Source of the DNA: Brevundimonas subvibrioides ATCC 15264
GTDB taxonomy: Bacteria > Pseudomonadota > Alphaproteobacteria > Caulobacterales > Caulobacteraceae
Direction of reading: 5' to 3'
Length of the DNA: 64,000 nucleotides
Assembly: GCF_000144605.1 (NCBI RefSeq)
Contig: NC_014375.1
Location: forward strand, 2,170,001 to 2,234,000
In this document: positions 34,603 to 45,462 of the stretch, one piece after another
Position numbering within the stretch: the stretch's first letter is position 1
Layout: each line of letters opens with the position of its first letter
Program-made: the position numbers and the translations under genes
The notes under the pieces: model-generated
Seen by the model: the letters and a program-made list of their open reading frames with translations, nothing else
The model's database searches: none
Told to the model about the DNA's origin: nothing

Positions 34603-35109
34603 ATGGCGACCGAAAAACCGCTCAAGAACGAACCGTCGACCGAGATCGACGCCGCCCTGGTCCGCCAGCTGGCTGACATCCTGAATGACACCTCCCTGAC
34701 GGAGATCGAGGTCGAGCGCGGCGAGCTGCGCATCCGGGTCGCCCGCGAGATCACCGCCGCGCCGGTCATGCAGTACGCCGCCGCGCCGGCGCAGGCCGCG
34801 CCCGTCGCGCCGGCACCGGTCGCCGCGCCCCTGTCCATGCCCTCCGATCCTGCGACGATCGTCGCGAAATCGGGCGAACAGGTGAAGTCGCCCATGGTTG
34901 GCACCGTCTACCTGCAGGCCTCGCCCGAGGCGCCGCCCTTCGTCCAGGCCGGCGACAAGGTGAAGAAGGGCCAGACCCTCCTGATCATCGAGGCCATGAA
35001 GACGATGAACCCGATCCAGGCCCCGCGCGACGGCGTCGTGGCCGACATCATGGTCGGCGACGCCCAGCCCGTCGAGTTCGGCGAACCCCTCGTCCTGCTC
35101 GAGGCGTAA
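34603..35109 (+). CDS. accB: Acetyl-CoA carboxylase biotin carboxyl carrier protein
   Basis: 168 residues. A helical N-part (about 12-50), an Ala/Pro-rich linker (about 55-85), then the biotinyl domain with the biotin lysine K133 in EAMKTMN. It carries CO2 from AccC to the carboxyltransferase in malonyl-CoA synthesis. accC follows after 3 bp. Confidence 0.96.
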   Translation: MATEKPLKNEPSTEIDAALVRQLADILNDTSLTEIEVERGELRIRVAREITAAPVMQYAAAPAQAAPVAPAPVAAPLSMPSDPATIVAKSGEQVKSPMVGTVYLQASPEAPPFVQAGDKVKKGQTLLIIEAMKTMNPIQAPRDGVVADIMVGDAQPVEFGEPLVLLEA

Positions 35110-35112
35110 GCC

Positions 35113-36465
35113 ATGTTCACCAAGGTCCTGATCGCCAACCGCGGCGAAATCGCGCTGCGCATCCACCGCGCGTGCAAGGAGATGGGCATCTCCACCGTCG
35201 CCGTGCACTCCGAGGCCGATCGCGGGGCCATGTGGGTCCGGCTGGCCGACGAGAGCGTCTGCATCGGACCGGCCCCGGCCGCCAAATCCTATCTGAACAT
35301 CCCCTCGATCATCGCGGCGGCTGAAATCACCGGGGCCCAGGCCATCCACCCCGGCTACGGCTTCCTGTCGGAAAACGCGCGCTTCGCCGAGATCGTCGAG
35401 GCCCACGGCATGACCTTCATCGGGCCCCGGCCCGAGCACATCCGGATCATGGGCGACAAGATCACGGCCAAGCAGACCGTGCTGGAAGCCGGCATCCCCT
35501 GCGTGCCCGGTTCGCCCGGCGAGGTCGAGACGGTCGAGGACGCGATCGCCGCGTCGAAATCCATCGGCTTTCCGCTGATCGTGAAGGCCTCCGCCGGCGG
35601 CGGCGGGCGCGGCATGAAGGTCGCCCTGACGGCCGACGATCTGGTCGAGGCCGTCCAGACGGCCCAGTCCGAGGCCCTCGCCGCCTTCGGCAACGGCGCG
35701 GTGTACATGGAGCGCTATCTCCAGAAGCCGCGCCACATCGAGATCCAGGTCATCGCCGACAGCCACGGCAACGTCGTCCACCTGGGCGAGCGCGACTGCT
35801 CGCTGCAGCGCCGCCACCAGAAGGTGCTGGAAGAGGCCCCCTCGCCCGCCCTGTCGGCTGCCGAGCGCGTCGCCATCGGCGAGACGGTGAACAAGGCGAT
35901 CGCCAAGATCGGCTACCTGGGCGTCGGCACGATCGAATTCTTGTGGGAGGACGGCGAGTTCTTCTTCATCGAGATGAACACCCGTCTGCAGGTCGAACAC
36001 CCGGTCACCGAAGCCATCACCGGCGTCGACCTGGTGCGCGAACAGATCCGCATCGCCGCCGGCCTGCCGCTGTCCTTCACCCAGGAGGACATCCACTTCG
36101 AGGGTCACGCCATCGAGGTGCGGATCAACGCCGAGAACGCCGAGACCTTCACGCCCTCGCCCGGCACCATCACCGACTTCCACGCCCCCGGCGGCCTCGG
36201 CGTGCGGCTGGATAGCGCCATCTACGCCGGCTATTCGATCCCGCCCTTCTACGACAGCCTGATCGGCAAGCTGATCGTCCATGGCCGCGACCGGGCCGAA
36301 TGCATCGCCCGGCTCAAGCGCAGCCTGAACGAGATGGTCATCGGCGGAATCGACACGACCATTCCGCTGTTCCAGAAGCTACTGGCCGAGCCCGACATCC
36401 TGTCGGGGGATTACGACATCCACTGGCTGGAAAACTGGGCGAAGCGGCAGAAGGGCCAGGCCTAG
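35113..36465 (+). CDS. accC: Biotin carboxylase, acetyl-CoA carboxylase subunit
   Basis: 450 residues, full length. N-terminal [26 protein letters not shown]-grasp with the glycine-rich [11 protein letters not shown], the carboxylation loop with [30 protein letters not shown] and [22 protein letters not shown], and a C-terminal domain. It carboxylates biotin on AccB using bicarbonate and ATP for fatty acid synthesis. Confidence 0.97.
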   Translation: MFTKVLIANRGEIALRIHRACKEMGISTVAVHSEADRGAMWVRLADESVCIGPAPAAKSYLNIPSIIAAAEITGAQAIHPGYGFLSENARFAEIVEAHGMTFIGPRPEHIRIMGDKITAKQTVLEAGIPCVPGSPGEVETVEDAIAASKSIGFPLIVKASAGGGGRGMKVALTADDLVEAVQTAQSEALAAFGNGAVYMERYLQKPRHIEIQVIADSHGNVVHLGERDCSLQRRHQKVLEEAPSPALSAAERVAIGETVNKAIAKIGYLGVGTIEFLWEDGEFFFIEMNTRLQVEHPVTEAITGVDLVREQIRIAAGLPLSFTQEDIHFEGHAIEVRINAENAETFTPSPGTITDFHAPGGLGVRLDSAIYAGYSIPPFYDSLIGKLIVHGRDRAECIARLKRSLNEMVIGGIDTTIPLFQKLLAEPDILSGDYDIHWLENWAKRQKGQA

Positions 36466-36486
36466 GCGCGCTCCGGGAGGCATGAC

Positions 36487-37182
36487 GTGACGGACCCCGC
36501 CGCCTCAGCCTTCCCGCCGCCCGGTTCGTTCACCGCCGAGACCCTGCTCCGCTGCTATGCCCAGGGCGTCTTTCCCATGGGCGAGGCGCGGGACGATCCG
36601 CGCGTCTTCCTGGTCGAGCCCGAGCTGCGCGGAGTGATCCCGCTGGACGGCTTCCACATCCCGACCCGGCTTCGACGGACGGTCCGGGCCGAACCGTTCG
36701 TCGTCCGTGGGAACACGGTCTTCCCTGCCGTGCTGGACGCCTGCGCGGCGCCTTCTCCCGGGCGCGAGGACACCTGGATCAACGGCCCTATTCGACGGCT
36801 CTATCTCCAGCTGCACGCTATGGGACACGCCCACAGCCTTGAATGCTGGAGGGACGAAGAGCTGGTCGGCGGTCTCTACGGGGTCACCCTGGGTGGGGCC
36901 TTCTTCGGCGAGAGCATGTTCAGCCGCGTCACCGACGCCTCGAAGGTCGCGATGGTCCACCTCGTCGCCCGGCTGCGCCGGGGGGGCTGGCGACTGCTCG
37001 ATGCCCAGTTCAGGACGCCCCACCTGGATCAGTTCGGCCTGATCGAGATCCCGCAGTCCGCCTATCTGGAGCGCCTGGCGACCGCGCTGGAGACGACCCT
37101 GGATCCGGCAGGGCTTTCCGCCCCGCTGTCAGGCCTGGACGCGGTGTCCTATGCCTTGCAGCCGACGATCCATGCATCATAG
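36487..37182 (+). CDS. aat: Leucyl/phenylalanyl-tRNA-protein transferase
   Basis: 231 residues from a GTG at 36487 with GGGAGG upstream (the ATG at 36482 is out of frame). GNAT-like fold with LLRCYAQGVFPMGEA, TWINGPIRRLYLQLHAMGHAHSLECWRDEELVGGLYGV, GAFFGESMFSR and LLDAQFRTPHLDQFGLIEI. It adds Leu/Phe to proteins with basic N termini for ClpAP (N-end rule). Its end overlaps the convergent DUF2155 gene by 34 bp. Confidence 0.94.
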   Translation: MTDPAASAFPPPGSFTAETLLRCYAQGVFPMGEARDDPRVFLVEPELRGVIPLDGFHIPTRLRRTVRAEPFVVRGNTVFPAVLDACAAPSPGREDTWINGPIRRLYLQLHAMGHAHSLECWRDEELVGGLYGVTLGGAFFGESMFSRVTDASKVAMVHLVARLRRGGWRLLDAQFRTPHLDQFGLIEIPQSAYLERLATALETTLDPAGLSAPLSGLDAVSYALQPTIHAS

Positions 37183-37835
37183 ATCGGATGCTGCAGGCCG
37201 CTGATGGCGGGCGTCGACGAGAACATCCAGCCCCGGAAGATCTGACGCGGAGCCGCCGCCGGCGTGGCGCGCGGCTGCAGCGTGATGTCCAGATAGGCGA
37301 TGGCGTCGTTGACCAGCTCGTTGTCGGCCGACACCTCGCACGCGCGCGCCGTGAAGATCAGGTTGTTGTTGAACCGCACCGGCGGCCCGCCGACCTCGAC
37401 CTCGAATCGCATGCTCTCGGCCGTGATCTTGTCGATGGCCTCGACGATCGCGACCCGGCGGCGCTGGCGCGGCGTGGGGGTCTCGGGGGCCATGCGCTTG
37501 GCCTTGTCCTCGTCGCTTTCGAGGCCCTCGTCGTCCTTGGCCTCGTCCTCGGCGGCGGCGTCCTGATCGTCCTCGGCCGACGCCGCGTCCGCCGCCAGCT
37601 GGGTGGGCTCGACCGCCGGGCCCGGTGGCGTGATGGCGATGGGCACGGCCGGGGCTGGGTCGCCCGCCGGCGCCGCTTCCTGACCCGGATCGTTGCGCAG
37701 GGCGTCGCCGATCGGGTCGGACGCGGGACGGGCGTCCTGGGGCGGACCATCCTGCCGGCCACCGGCCACGACGGCTCCCGATGTCGCCAGCACGACGGCG
37801 GCCGCGCCCGTCAGCAGCCAGCGGACGGGATTCAT
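37149..37835 (-). CDS. DUF2155 exported protein
   Basis: 228 residues. A signal sequence (MNPVRWLLTGAAAVVLATSGAVVA) is followed by a long Pro/Ala then Asp/Glu-rich linker (about 30-120). The DUF2155 domain (about 126-228) carries RVAIVEAIDKITAES, FEVEVGGPPVRFNNNLIFTARACE and QIFRGWMFSSTPAISGLQHPIYDAWIVGCK. The family is alphaproteobacterial, of unknown function, usually beside aat and the NDUFA12 homologue as here; possibly envelope or respiratory-complex assembly. Confidence 0.85.
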   Translation of the reverse strand: MNPVRWLLTGAAAVVLATSGAVVAGGRQDGPPQDARPASDPIGDALRNDPGQEAAPAGDPAPAVPIAITPPGPAVEPTQLAADAASAEDDQDAAAEDEAKDDEGLESDEDKAKRMAPETPTPRQRRRVAIVEAIDKITAESMRFEVEVGGPPVRFNNNLIFTARACEVSADNELVNDAIAYLDITLQPRATPAAAPRQIFRGWMFSSTPAISGLQHPIYDAWIVGCKA

Positions 37836-38224
37836 TCGGGCTTCCAGGCTTCGTAGTCGCCCGTCGCGGCCGGACGGACGCCCTCAGCGGCCAGCGACCC
37901 TTGCGGATGCCAGGCGAGGGGCGTGCCGGTCATGTTGGGCAGGTGATCCTTCTCCCAGCGGCGGCGCGGCAGCGGCGACTCGGTCGGCGGTTCGTCAAAG
38001 GTGTAGTGGAGCCAGCCGTGCCAGTCGGGCGTGACCTTCGAGGCCTCGGCATAACCGTTGTAGACGACCCAGCGACGCTTGCGTCCGTCGTAGCTGACGT
38101 TGTCGCGCGACTGGTAATAGCGGTTGCCGTTCTCGTCGGTCCCGATCAGTTCGCCCCGCTTGGCGATGGTGAAGAAGGTGCCGATCGTCGCGCCGGACGT
38201 CCAACCGAAGATTCTGCCGAGCAC
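37832..38224 (-). CDS. NDUFA12-family NADH:ubiquinone oxidoreductase subunit
   Basis: 130 residues: TIGTFFTIAKRGELIGTDENGNRYYQSRDN, RRWVVYNGYAEASKVTPDWHGWLHYTFDEPPTE, RRRWEKDHLPNMTGTPLAWHPQGSL. This matches the B17.2/NDUFA12 accessory subunit of complex I found in alphaproteobacteria and mitochondria. It overlaps the DUF2155 start by 4 bp, suggesting coupling, and is far from any core nuo operon. Confidence 0.9.
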   Translation of the reverse strand: MLGRIFGWTSGATIGTFFTIAKRGELIGTDENGNRYYQSRDNVSYDGRKRRWVVYNGYAEASKVTPDWHGWLHYTFDEPPTESPLPRRRWEKDHLPNMTGTPLAWHPQGSLAAEGVRPAATGDYEAWKPE

Positions 38225-38429
38225 GAGGCGTATCCAGTCCAGATTCGGATCGGCGGGAGGCCCGATCCACGCCGGCGATCATAGAAACCGGCCTCGCTCA
38301 CGTCCAGCGTGGAGCCGAAATCCTTGTCGCCAACATCTTGGGGGTAACCCTCGCGCGACCCACCACATCTATTGCGGGCAGGCCCCGACGCGCCCTAGGC
38401 TGTCGTAACGATCCTGTGCGGGCCCGCGA

Positions 38430-41198
38430 ATGCGCTTCAACCCCTATCTGACCGAGCTGTCCGCCGCCGTCGTTTGCGAGGCGCGCGAGATCGAACGCGC
38501 CAGCCGCGTCGTCCGGGTCACGGCCCCCGCGAACTGGAGCGATGCCCGCATCGAGGCGTGGCTGGACTGGCACGAGCGATCGCCGGACGACTTTCCCCGG
38601 CTCGAGAGCGCCCCGGGCCGGGTCGCCGCTTCCGGGCCTGCGATTCTGGACGGTGCGCTCGATCGGTGGGCGGGACGCCTCGCCGCCTGGGGTCGCGCCA
38701 CGGGCGTGTTCCGGTCGTCACAGGATGCCGATGTCTTCGCGGCGGAACTGGTCGCCAGTGTGCTGCTGGGCCTGGCCGCCCCCTCCGCGACCCTCATGGA
38801 AGGCGCACGCACGCCGCCCTCGGCGGAGGACGCCGGCGCACCGACGCGCAACGCCACCATCTTCGAACTGGATGATCCGGTCGTCCGCGCCCGCTTCGAG
38901 AGCGAGACGGCAAGGCTGCGCACGGCCCGGGTCACCGCCCACGCCCTGTCCGGCGTCACGCGGACCCTGAAGTCGGTCACGGACGCGGTCCGGCGCTGCG
39001 ACGGTCCCGCCTCGGTCTGCGGCGACCCGGCCGCGAACCCCGCGCTCGCCCGCGCGGCTCTGGCGGCCCGGCGCGCCGGAGCGGACGACACGGCCATTCT
39101 CGACGCCATCGCCGGACGCCTGTTCTCGGCTCCCGAGCCCGAGGCGTCGGGCCAGACGCGGATCGTCTCCGTCAGCCATCCGGACGCGCCGGTGGACGCG
39201 CCCCTGAGGGCCGCCGCCGACGGGGCCCTGGCCGACGATCTTATCGTGGCCTTCTCCGTGCGGGACGCCGAGGCCCTCGCCGATCTGTCGATGGCTCCGG
39301 CCTGCGCGGTCTCCCTGCCCGCTGTCGCCGCCACCCTGCCCGACCTCGTCCCCGCCCTGGATGCCCTGGCCCGCCTCTGGACCACCGCCCTCGAAATCGA
39401 GGTCGCCAGCGGTTTTGCCGCCGACGGCCGTCTGGCCCGGCGCCGGCATGCGGTTCGCCCGATCGTGCTCACCCTGGTGGGGGGACTGGAATGGCTGGTC
39501 GCCCAATCCCGTGGCGCCGGCCCCGAGGACGCCTTCAAGGCGGCTGCCGGGCTCCTCGCGGCGTCGGCGTCGCTGGCGTCCAGCGAGCTGGCCGAAACCC
39601 TGCGGCCCGCCGCCGACTGGCCCACAGGGGCCGCGGACGTGGTCGCCTCGCTCAAGGCGCGCGAAGCCAGCCTCTCGTTTCTGGACACCGAGCTCGGCCG
39701 GACGGCCGCCCTGCGCACGGCCCAGGCCCTCGACGCCGCGCAGACCGTCGGCCGGCGTCACAGCCTGATCGCCGCCGTGGCCGCCGACCCGGAGCGCGAC
39801 CTGCGCCTGGGCGTCGCGACGCTGGGCGCGGTCGATCTGTTCCAGACCCGCGACGGACAGCTCATCCGCCGTCTTCACCCGGCGCTCGCGCAGGCGATCG
39901 AGACCCAGGACGGCGATGTGGAAAGCGCCGAGCGCTGGCTTCTGGGTCGACGCACCCTGGTGGATGCCCCGGCCCTCGACCATGCCGACCTCGCCGCCCG
40001 CGGGTTCACGGATACGGAGCTGGAGGCGGTCGAGGACGCGCTGGGCCACGTCGAGCGTCTGGAAGACGCGTTCAGCCGCCCGGTGCTCGAGTCCGGCTTC
40101 GTCCGCGACGTCCTCGGGATCGACGCGGACACCTTCGAACAGGGGCGGTTGTTGAGCCTGCTGGCCACGGCCGACGAGATCTCGGCGGCGACGGCCTATG
40201 TGTTCGGGCACCGCGACCTCTCGGGCTGGCCCGGGGCCCCGTCTCGCCTGAAGACGCTGCTGGCGGACCCCGCCGCGGCCTCCGCCGGGCTGACCCGTCT
40301 GGCCGAGACCTTCAGTGACGTGGCCGATCTGGCCGTGATCGAACTGCCGAGCCGGGCCGGGATCGGTGCGGCCATGGCCACGCTGAGCCAGGCCGCCTCG
40401 CAGGGGAACCGCGCCGTCCGGCTTTCGCGACGCGAGGCCTCGGGCGAACCCCTGCTGCTCCTGCCGGAAACGGAACCGCTGCGCCGCGCGCCCGAAGCGG
40501 CGGCCCCCTCGCCCCCGCCCGTCACCGAGCGGGTGGTCGAACGGGTCATCGAACGCGTCCGCACCCGCCGCAAGCTGCCGGATCGCCGCAAGGGCTATAT
40601 CCAGAAGGCGGCCGTGGGCGGGCACAAGGTCTACATCCACACCGGCGAGTACGAGGACGGCGAGCTCGGCGAGATCTTCATCGACATGCACAAGGAAGGT
40701 GCCGCCTTCCGCAGCCTGATGAACAACTTCGCCATCGCCATCTCGATCGGGCTTCAGTACGGCGTGCCCCTGGACGAGTTCGTGGATGCCTTCGTCTTCA
40801 CCCGGTTCGAGCCGGCCGGAAGGGTCACGGGCAACGACCGCGTCGGGTCCGCGACCTCGATCCTGGACTACATCTTCCGCGAGCTGGGCGTCAGCTATCT
40901 GGACCGGACCGAGCTGGCCAATGCGGACGCCGAGCCGCTGGATGCCGACGGCCTGGGGTCGGGCAAGGCCGACGAACTCGTCCCGGCCGCCCGCTTCATC
41001 TCGAAGGGCTTCGCGCGCGGCTCGACGCCGGACAATCTGGTCGTGCTGCCGTTCGGCCGCAAGGCCGAACCCGAGGTAAGCCCCTATGACCTGCGCGAGG
41101 CCAAGGCCTGCCCGGCCTGCGGAGATTTCACCCTGCAGCAGCGCGGCGGCTCCTGGATCTGCGACACCTGTGGCATCGCGCCGTCGATGCGGGGCTGA
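38430..41198 (+). CDS. NrdJ-derived protein: degenerate body with intact class II RNR C-terminus (TSCPD plus Cys tail)
   Basis: 922 residues. From about 721 to the end it is a well-preserved NrdJ C-terminus: [39 protein letters not shown], the TSCPD-type [32 protein letters not shown], and a redox/zinc tail with C894-P-A-C897 and C911-D-T-C914. A charged linker (about 695-720) precedes it. Residues 1-690 are Ala/Arg-rich; about 523-600 ([32 protein letters not shown]) still look like distant NrdJ sequence, but the catalytic-barrel cysteines and glycyl/substrate motifs of a working RNR are not recognisable. Role unknown; perhaps a regulatory or interaction partner of real NrdJ. Confidence 0.75.
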   Translation: MRFNPYLTELSAAVVCEAREIERASRVVRVTAPANWSDARIEAWLDWHERSPDDFPRLESAPGRVAASGPAILDGALDRWAGRLAAWGRATGVFRSSQDADVFAAELVASVLLGLAAPSATLMEGARTPPSAEDAGAPTRNATIFELDDPVVRARFESETARLRTARVTAHALSGVTRTLKSVTDAVRRCDGPASVCGDPAANPALARAALAARRAGADDTAILDAIAGRLFSAPEPEASGQTRIVSVSHPDAPVDAPLRAAADGALADDLIVAFSVRDAEALADLSMAPACAVSLPAVAATLPDLVPALDALARLWTTALEIEVASGFAADGRLARRRHAVRPIVLTLVGGLEWLVAQSRGAGPEDAFKAAAGLLAASASLASSELAETLRPAADWPTGAADVVASLKAREASLSFLDTELGRTAALRTAQALDAAQTVGRRHSLIAAVAADPERDLRLGVATLGAVDLFQTRDGQLIRRLHPALAQAIETQDGDVESAERWLLGRRTLVDAPALDHADLAARGFTDTELEAVEDALGHVERLEDAFSRPVLESGFVRDVLGIDADTFEQGRLLSLLATADEISAATAYVFGHRDLSGWPGAPSRLKTLLADPAAASAGLTRLAETFSDVADLAVIELPSRAGIGAAMATLSQAASQGNRAVRLSRREASGEPLLLLPETEPLRRAPEAAAPSPPPVTERVVERVIERVRTRRKLPDRRKGYIQKAAVGGHKVYIHTGEYEDGELGEIFIDMHKEGAAFRSLMNNFAIAISIGLQYGVPLDEFVDAFVFTRFEPAGRVTGNDRVGSATSILDYIFRELGVSYLDRTELANADAEPLDADGLGSGKADELVPAARFISKGFARGSTPDNLVVLPFGRKAEPEVSPYDLREAKACPACGDFTLQQRGGSWICDTCGIAPSMRG

Positions 41199-41266
41199 GA
41201 CAGGCCGAACTCAGCAGATTTTAAGGATGTTCCGCCTATCCTTCAGGCGTCCTGGAGTCTGTCTGC

Positions 41267-41749
41267 ATGAAACGCCTGATCCTCGCCGTCGCGCTCGTCG
41301 CCTTCGCCTCGCCGGTCCTGGCCCAGAATGCGGGCCAGATCGCGCGCGTCCGGAGCGGGTCCAGCTGTGCCGGTTGCAACCTGTTCCAGGGTGACTTCAG
41401 CGGACTGGAATCGCGCGGTCTCAACCTGTCCGGCGCGCGGCTGCGCCAGGCGGATCTGAGCCTGGCCGTCATGAACCGCACGCGCTTTTCCAATGCCGAT
41501 CTGCGCGACGTCGAGGCCTATGGCGGCGTGTTTTCCAGCTCCAGCTTCAACGGTGCGAATCTGACCAACGCCAGCTTCGTCGGCGCCTATCTGGAAGGGG
41601 CCAGCTTTTCCCGCGCGACCCTGACCGGTGCCAACTTTTCCGGCGCCCGCCTGGCCCGGGCGACGGGGCTGACCCAGGCCCAGTTGAACGGCGCGTGCGG
41701 CGACGCATCGACCACCCTGCCCGGTTCGCTGCGCATTCCCGCCTGCTGA
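41267..41749 (+). CDS. Exported pentapeptide-repeat protein (short paralogue)
   Basis: 160 residues. Signal peptide 1-19 (ends VLAQN). A CxxC motif (SSCAGCN) comes right before a pentapeptide right-handed beta-helix (A(D/N)LxX units, about 45-135), then a tail GLTQAQLNGACGDASTTLP...PAC with two more cysteines. Probably periplasmic. Nearly the same layout occurs in the next gene, 62 bp downstream. Pentapeptide helices often mimic nucleic acid or serve as scaffolds; function here unknown. Confidence 0.85.
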   Translation: MKRLILAVALVAFASPVLAQNAGQIARVRSGSSCAGCNLFQGDFSGLESRGLNLSGARLRQADLSLAVMNRTRFSNADLRDVEAYGGVFSSSSFNGANLTNASFVGAYLEGASFSRATLTGANFSGARLARATGLTQAQLNGACGDASTTLPGSLRIPAC

Positions 41750-41811
41750 AAGTCGCCATTCTTACCGCGATTTAAGTAGGGTTTCGCGGCACGAGGAGGC
41801 ATCTAGAAGGC

Positions 41812-42738
41812 GTGAAACAGTCCGTGACCCACAGCCGTCGCCTGAGCCCCGCCCTCGTCGCGCTGACCCTTTCCGCCGGCGTGAGCGTCCTCGCATCGCC
41901 TGCTTCCGCCGACGTCCAGTTCAACATGCAGGATCGCGAAGTCGCCCGCATGGTTTCGCTGGGCGGGTCCTGCAATCGCTGCGAACTGTCGGGACGCAAC
42001 CTGTCCGGCGCGACCTTCACCGGTGCCACCTTCATCTCCGCCACCCTGGTGGGGGCGAATCTCCGGGGCGCGGAGCTGGTCGGCTCGAACTTCTCCGCCA
42101 GCGACTTCAGCCGGGCCGATCTCAGAGGGGCCCAGATCCAGGGCTCGAACTTTTCGGCGGCCAACTTCACCGACGCCGTCCTGACGGGCGCGGAGGCCCA
42201 GGGGTCGAACTTCAACCGCGCCGACCTGACCAACGCCAATCTGTCGGGTGCCGAACTGGTGGGTGCGAATATGAGCGGGGCCGCCCTGACCCGCGCCAAT
42301 CTGTCGGGGGCCGAGCTGTTCGGCGCCACCCTGGCCAACCTGTCGGCGCGCGGCGCGTCCTTCGCCGGGGCCGAGCTGAACGCGGCCAATATGGCGGGCG
42401 GTGACTTCACCTCGGCCAACTTCAACGGAACAGCGCTGGACGGCGCGCGACTGGCCAATGCCACGTTCCGCAGCGCGACCTTCACCGATGCGTCGATGAA
42501 CCGGACCGACATCCGCGGTGCCGACCTGTCCGGCGCGCGCGGCCTGACCCAGTCCCAGGTGTCGGAAGCGTGTGGCGACAGCTCCACCCGGCTGCCGGCG
42601 CGCCTGACGGTCCGCAGCTGCTCCAGCCGGATGACCATGCGCGTCTCGCCGCCGCGCCCGCCCGTGCCGCCGGTGCCCCCCGCGCCTGCCCCGTCGCCGC
42701 GCCGGAACATCATCATCGCCGACGGCGGCGAGCCCTAA
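41812..42738 (+). CDS. Exported pentapeptide-repeat protein (long paralogue)
   Basis: 308 residues from a GTG at 41812 (GAGGAGG lies ~12 bases upstream). A signal peptide ends near ASADVQF. A CNRCELSG motif precedes about 35 pentapeptide units (roughly 55-235), then GLTQSQVSEACGDSSTRLP...VRSC and a Pro-rich tail (VSPPRPPVPPVPPAPAPSP). It shares the Cys-x-x-Cys entry and the ACGD...C exit with the upstream gene, so the two are tandem duplicates of unequal length. Likely periplasmic. Confidence 0.85.
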   Translation: MKQSVTHSRRLSPALVALTLSAGVSVLASPASADVQFNMQDREVARMVSLGGSCNRCELSGRNLSGATFTGATFISATLVGANLRGAELVGSNFSASDFSRADLRGAQIQGSNFSAANFTDAVLTGAEAQGSNFNRADLTNANLSGAELVGANMSGAALTRANLSGAELFGATLANLSARGASFAGAELNAANMAGGDFTSANFNGTALDGARLANATFRSATFTDASMNRTDIRGADLSGARGLTQSQVSEACGDSSTRLPARLTVRSCSSRMTMRVSPPRPPVPPVPPAPAPSPRRNIIIADGGEP

Positions 42739-42765
42739 GGCCCGCCCCGACGGCATTGGCGCCGC

Positions 42766-44547
42766 TCAGACCTTGAGCGGCATCGCCGTGCGGATGTGGA
42801 CGTCCTTCAGCTGACGTTCGCCCGCTTCGGTCGGGGCGTTCATCAACAGATCCTCGCCCTGCTGGTTCAGCGGGAAGGCGATGACCTCGCGGATGGCGAC
42901 CTGATTCGCCAGCAGCATGACGATCCGGTCGATGCCGGGGGCCAGACCGCCGTGCGGCGGCGCGCCGTAGCGGAAGGCGTTCAGCATGCCGCCGAACTGG
43001 TCCTCGACCACCGAGGCGTCATAGCCGGCGATCTCGAAGGCCTTCAGCATGATCTCGGCCTTGTGGTTCCGGATCGCGCCCGAGCACAGCTCATAGCCGT
43101 TGCAGACGATGTCGTACTGGTAGGCGAGGATATCCAGCGGGTCCTTCGTCGTCAGCGCCTCCAGCTCGCCCTGCGGCATCGAGAAGGGGTTGTGGCTGAA
43201 ATCGACCTTCTTCTCCTCATCCGACCACTCGAACATCGGGAAGTCGACGATCCAGCAGAACTCGAACCGGCCCTCGTCGATCAGCTTCAGCTCCGTGCCC
43301 AGACGGGTGCGGGCCGAACCGGCGAACTTGTAGAAGACCTTGGGGTCGCCGGCGACGAAGAAGGCCGCGTCGCCCTTGCCGAGGCCCAGCTGGTTCATCA
43401 GGGCGTCGGTCGCCTCGCCGCCCAGGTTCTTGGCGATCGGACCGCCCCAGGCGTCGTTGTCGTCGGACCAGAAGATATAGCCCAGGCCCGGCTGGCCCTC
43501 GCCCTGGGCCCAGCTGTTCATGCGGTCGCAGAAGGCGCGCGAGCCGCCGCCCGGGGCCGGAATGGCCCAGACCGCGTTCTTGGCGTCCGCGCCCAGGATC
43601 TTGGCGAACAGGCCGAAGCCGCCGTCGCGGAAGCGGTCCGACACGTCGGCCATCTTGATCGGGTTGCGGGTGTCCGGCTTGTCAGTGCCGTACCAGGCGA
43701 TCGAGTCGCGATAGGGGATGCGCGGGAACGGATAGGGCGTCACCGACTTGCCGTCGGCGAACTCCTCGAACACCCCGTGCATGACGGGCTCGATCGCCGC
43801 GAAAACATCCTCTTGCGTCACGAAGCTCATCTCGACGTCGAGCTGGTAGAACTCCAGCGAGCGGTCGGCGCGCAGGTCCTCGTCGCGGAAACACGGAGCG
43901 ATCTGGAAATACCGGTCGAAGCCCGAGACCATCAGCAGCTGCTTGAACTGCTGAGGCGCTTGCGGAAGCGCGTAGAACTTGCCCGGATGCAGGCGGGACG
44001 GCACCAGGAAGTCACGCGCGCCCTCCGGCGACGACGCCGTCAGGATCGGGGTCTGGTACTCCAGGAACCCCTGCCCGACCATCCGCTGGCGGATCGAGGA
44101 GATCACGCGGCTGCGCAGCACGATGTTCTTGTGCAGGGTCTCGCGGCGCAGATCGAGATAGCGGTGCTTGAGGCGGAGCTCCTCGGGATACTCCGGCTCT
44201 CCGAACACGGGCAGCGGCAGCTCGGCGGCTTCCGACAGGACCTCGACGCCCGTCACCCGCAGCTCGACCTCACCGGTCGGCAAGTTGGCGTTCACGACCG
44301 AAGCGTCGCGCACCACCACCTCGCCATCCACGCGGATGACGCTTTCGGCCCGCAGGCGCTCGACCGCCTCGAAGCCCGGCGTCTCGGGGTGGAAGACCAG
44401 CTGGGTCAGGCCGTAGTGGTCGCGCAGGTCGATGAACAGCAGGCCGCCGTGGTCGCGCTTCCGGTGCACCCAGCCCGACAGCCGCACATTGGATCCGGCG
44501 TCCGACGACCGGAGGGCACCGCAGGTGTGGGAGCGATAGGCGTGCAT
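42766..44547 (-). CDS. aspS: Aspartyl-tRNA synthetase
   Basis: 593 residues from the ATG at 44547 ([13 protein letters not shown]; an upstream frame to 44658 is extra). Bacterial-type class II synthetase: N-terminal OB-fold ([23 protein letters not shown]), catalytic core ([39 protein letters not shown]), GAD insertion domain, and motif 3 ([14 protein letters not shown]). It charges tRNA-Asp. Whether it also charges tRNA-Asn cannot be told from here. Confidence 0.96.
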   Translation of the reverse strand: MHAYRSHTCGALRSSDAGSNVRLSGWVHRKRDHGGLLFIDLRDHYGLTQLVFHPETPGFEAVERLRAESVIRVDGEVVVRDASVVNANLPTGEVELRVTGVEVLSEAAELPLPVFGEPEYPEELRLKHRYLDLRRETLHKNIVLRSRVISSIRQRMVGQGFLEYQTPILTASSPEGARDFLVPSRLHPGKFYALPQAPQQFKQLLMVSGFDRYFQIAPCFRDEDLRADRSLEFYQLDVEMSFVTQEDVFAAIEPVMHGVFEEFADGKSVTPYPFPRIPYRDSIAWYGTDKPDTRNPIKMADVSDRFRDGGFGLFAKILGADAKNAVWAIPAPGGGSRAFCDRMNSWAQGEGQPGLGYIFWSDDNDAWGGPIAKNLGGEATDALMNQLGLGKGDAAFFVAGDPKVFYKFAGSARTRLGTELKLIDEGRFEFCWIVDFPMFEWSDEEKKVDFSHNPFSMPQGELEALTTKDPLDILAYQYDIVCNGYELCSGAIRNHKAEIMLKAFEIAGYDASVVEDQFGGMLNAFRYGAPPHGGLAPGIDRIVMLLANQVAIREVIAFPLNQQGEDLLMNAPTEAGERQLKDVHIRTAMPLKV

Positions 44548-44740
44548 ATGCAAAATCGTCTGTAACGGCCCCGAGAAAGACAGGACACGGCGGGAAATGG
44601 AAGCGGCGTAGGGCGCATCAACGTCCCGGAAAGTCAAGGTCGCGCCCGATCCCGGCACGCGTCCACAGGTCGCCTTGTCTGTCCACGGTCCGAATCGCTA
44701 CCGTGTCCGGACAGTCGCAACGATCTGCTATGCTTGCCCC

Positions 44741-45439
44741 ATGACGGCACGTCGTCCCCTTCGCGATCAGCTCAGGCTGCCCCTGACCACCGACATCATC
44801 GGCGGTGCGGCCACCTTCGTGCGCTCCGGCTCGAACGCCTATGCCGTCGATGCGCTCGCGGCCTGGCCCAATGCCGCCGGCCGCGTCATGGCCCTGTGCG
44901 GACCGGCCGGGTGCGGCAAGAGCCATCTGGCGTCGGCCTGGGCCGAGCGGGTCGGAGCCATCCCCCTCAACGGGGCCGAGGCGGCCCTGACCGATCCGCT
45001 GGAGCTGGAGGGCCGCCCCGTGCTCCTCGACATCGCCCAGGACGCGGACGACGAGACCCTGTTCCACCTCATCAACCTGGCCCAGCATGACGGCGGGGCC
45101 CTGCTGATGGTGTCGCGCCCCTCCCCCCGTCGCTGGGCGGTCCAGGTGCCCGATCTGCGCTCGCGGCTCGACGCCGTGAGGGTCGTCGCGATGGAGGCTC
45201 CGGACGATGCCGTCATGTCCGCCATCCTCGCCGCCCGATTCGCCGAACGCAGCATCACGCCCGGCGACGGGGTGATCGACTATCTGGTGCTGCGGATCGA
45301 CCGTTCGGCCGAGGCGGCCGCCGGGATCGTGGCGCGTCTGGACGACGAGCATCGTCCGATCACCCGGGCCCTCGCGCGCCAGGTGCTGGAGGCGAGCGCC
45401 GATCTGTTCTCCGGCACCGACGAAGGGTTGCAGCCGTAA
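44741..45439 (+). CDS. hdaA: DnaA-related replication regulator HdaA
   Basis: 232 residues. A beta-clamp-binding motif QLRLPL at 10-15 and an AAA+ core with Walker A GPAGCGKS at 54-61 and a Walker B-like VLLDIAQD; no DnaA helix-turn-helix domain IV. Hda works with the DNA-loaded sliding clamp to switch DnaA-ATP to DnaA-ADP and prevent re-initiation. It is followed directly by ppk. Confidence 0.9.
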   Translation: MTARRPLRDQLRLPLTTDIIGGAATFVRSGSNAYAVDALAAWPNAAGRVMALCGPAGCGKSHLASAWAERVGAIPLNGAEAALTDPLELEGRPVLLDIAQDADDETLFHLINLAQHDGGALLMVSRPSPRRWAVQVPDLRSRLDAVRVVAMEAPDDAVMSAILAARFAERSITPGDGVIDYLVLRIDRSAEAAAGIVARLDDEHRPITRALARQVLEASADLFSGTDEGLQP

Positions 45440-45462
45440 CAAACGCGCCCCACAACCGGCCC

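Noticed and set aside
34510..36282. 590-codon frame antisense to accB-accC
   Set aside because: Shadow of conserved genes.
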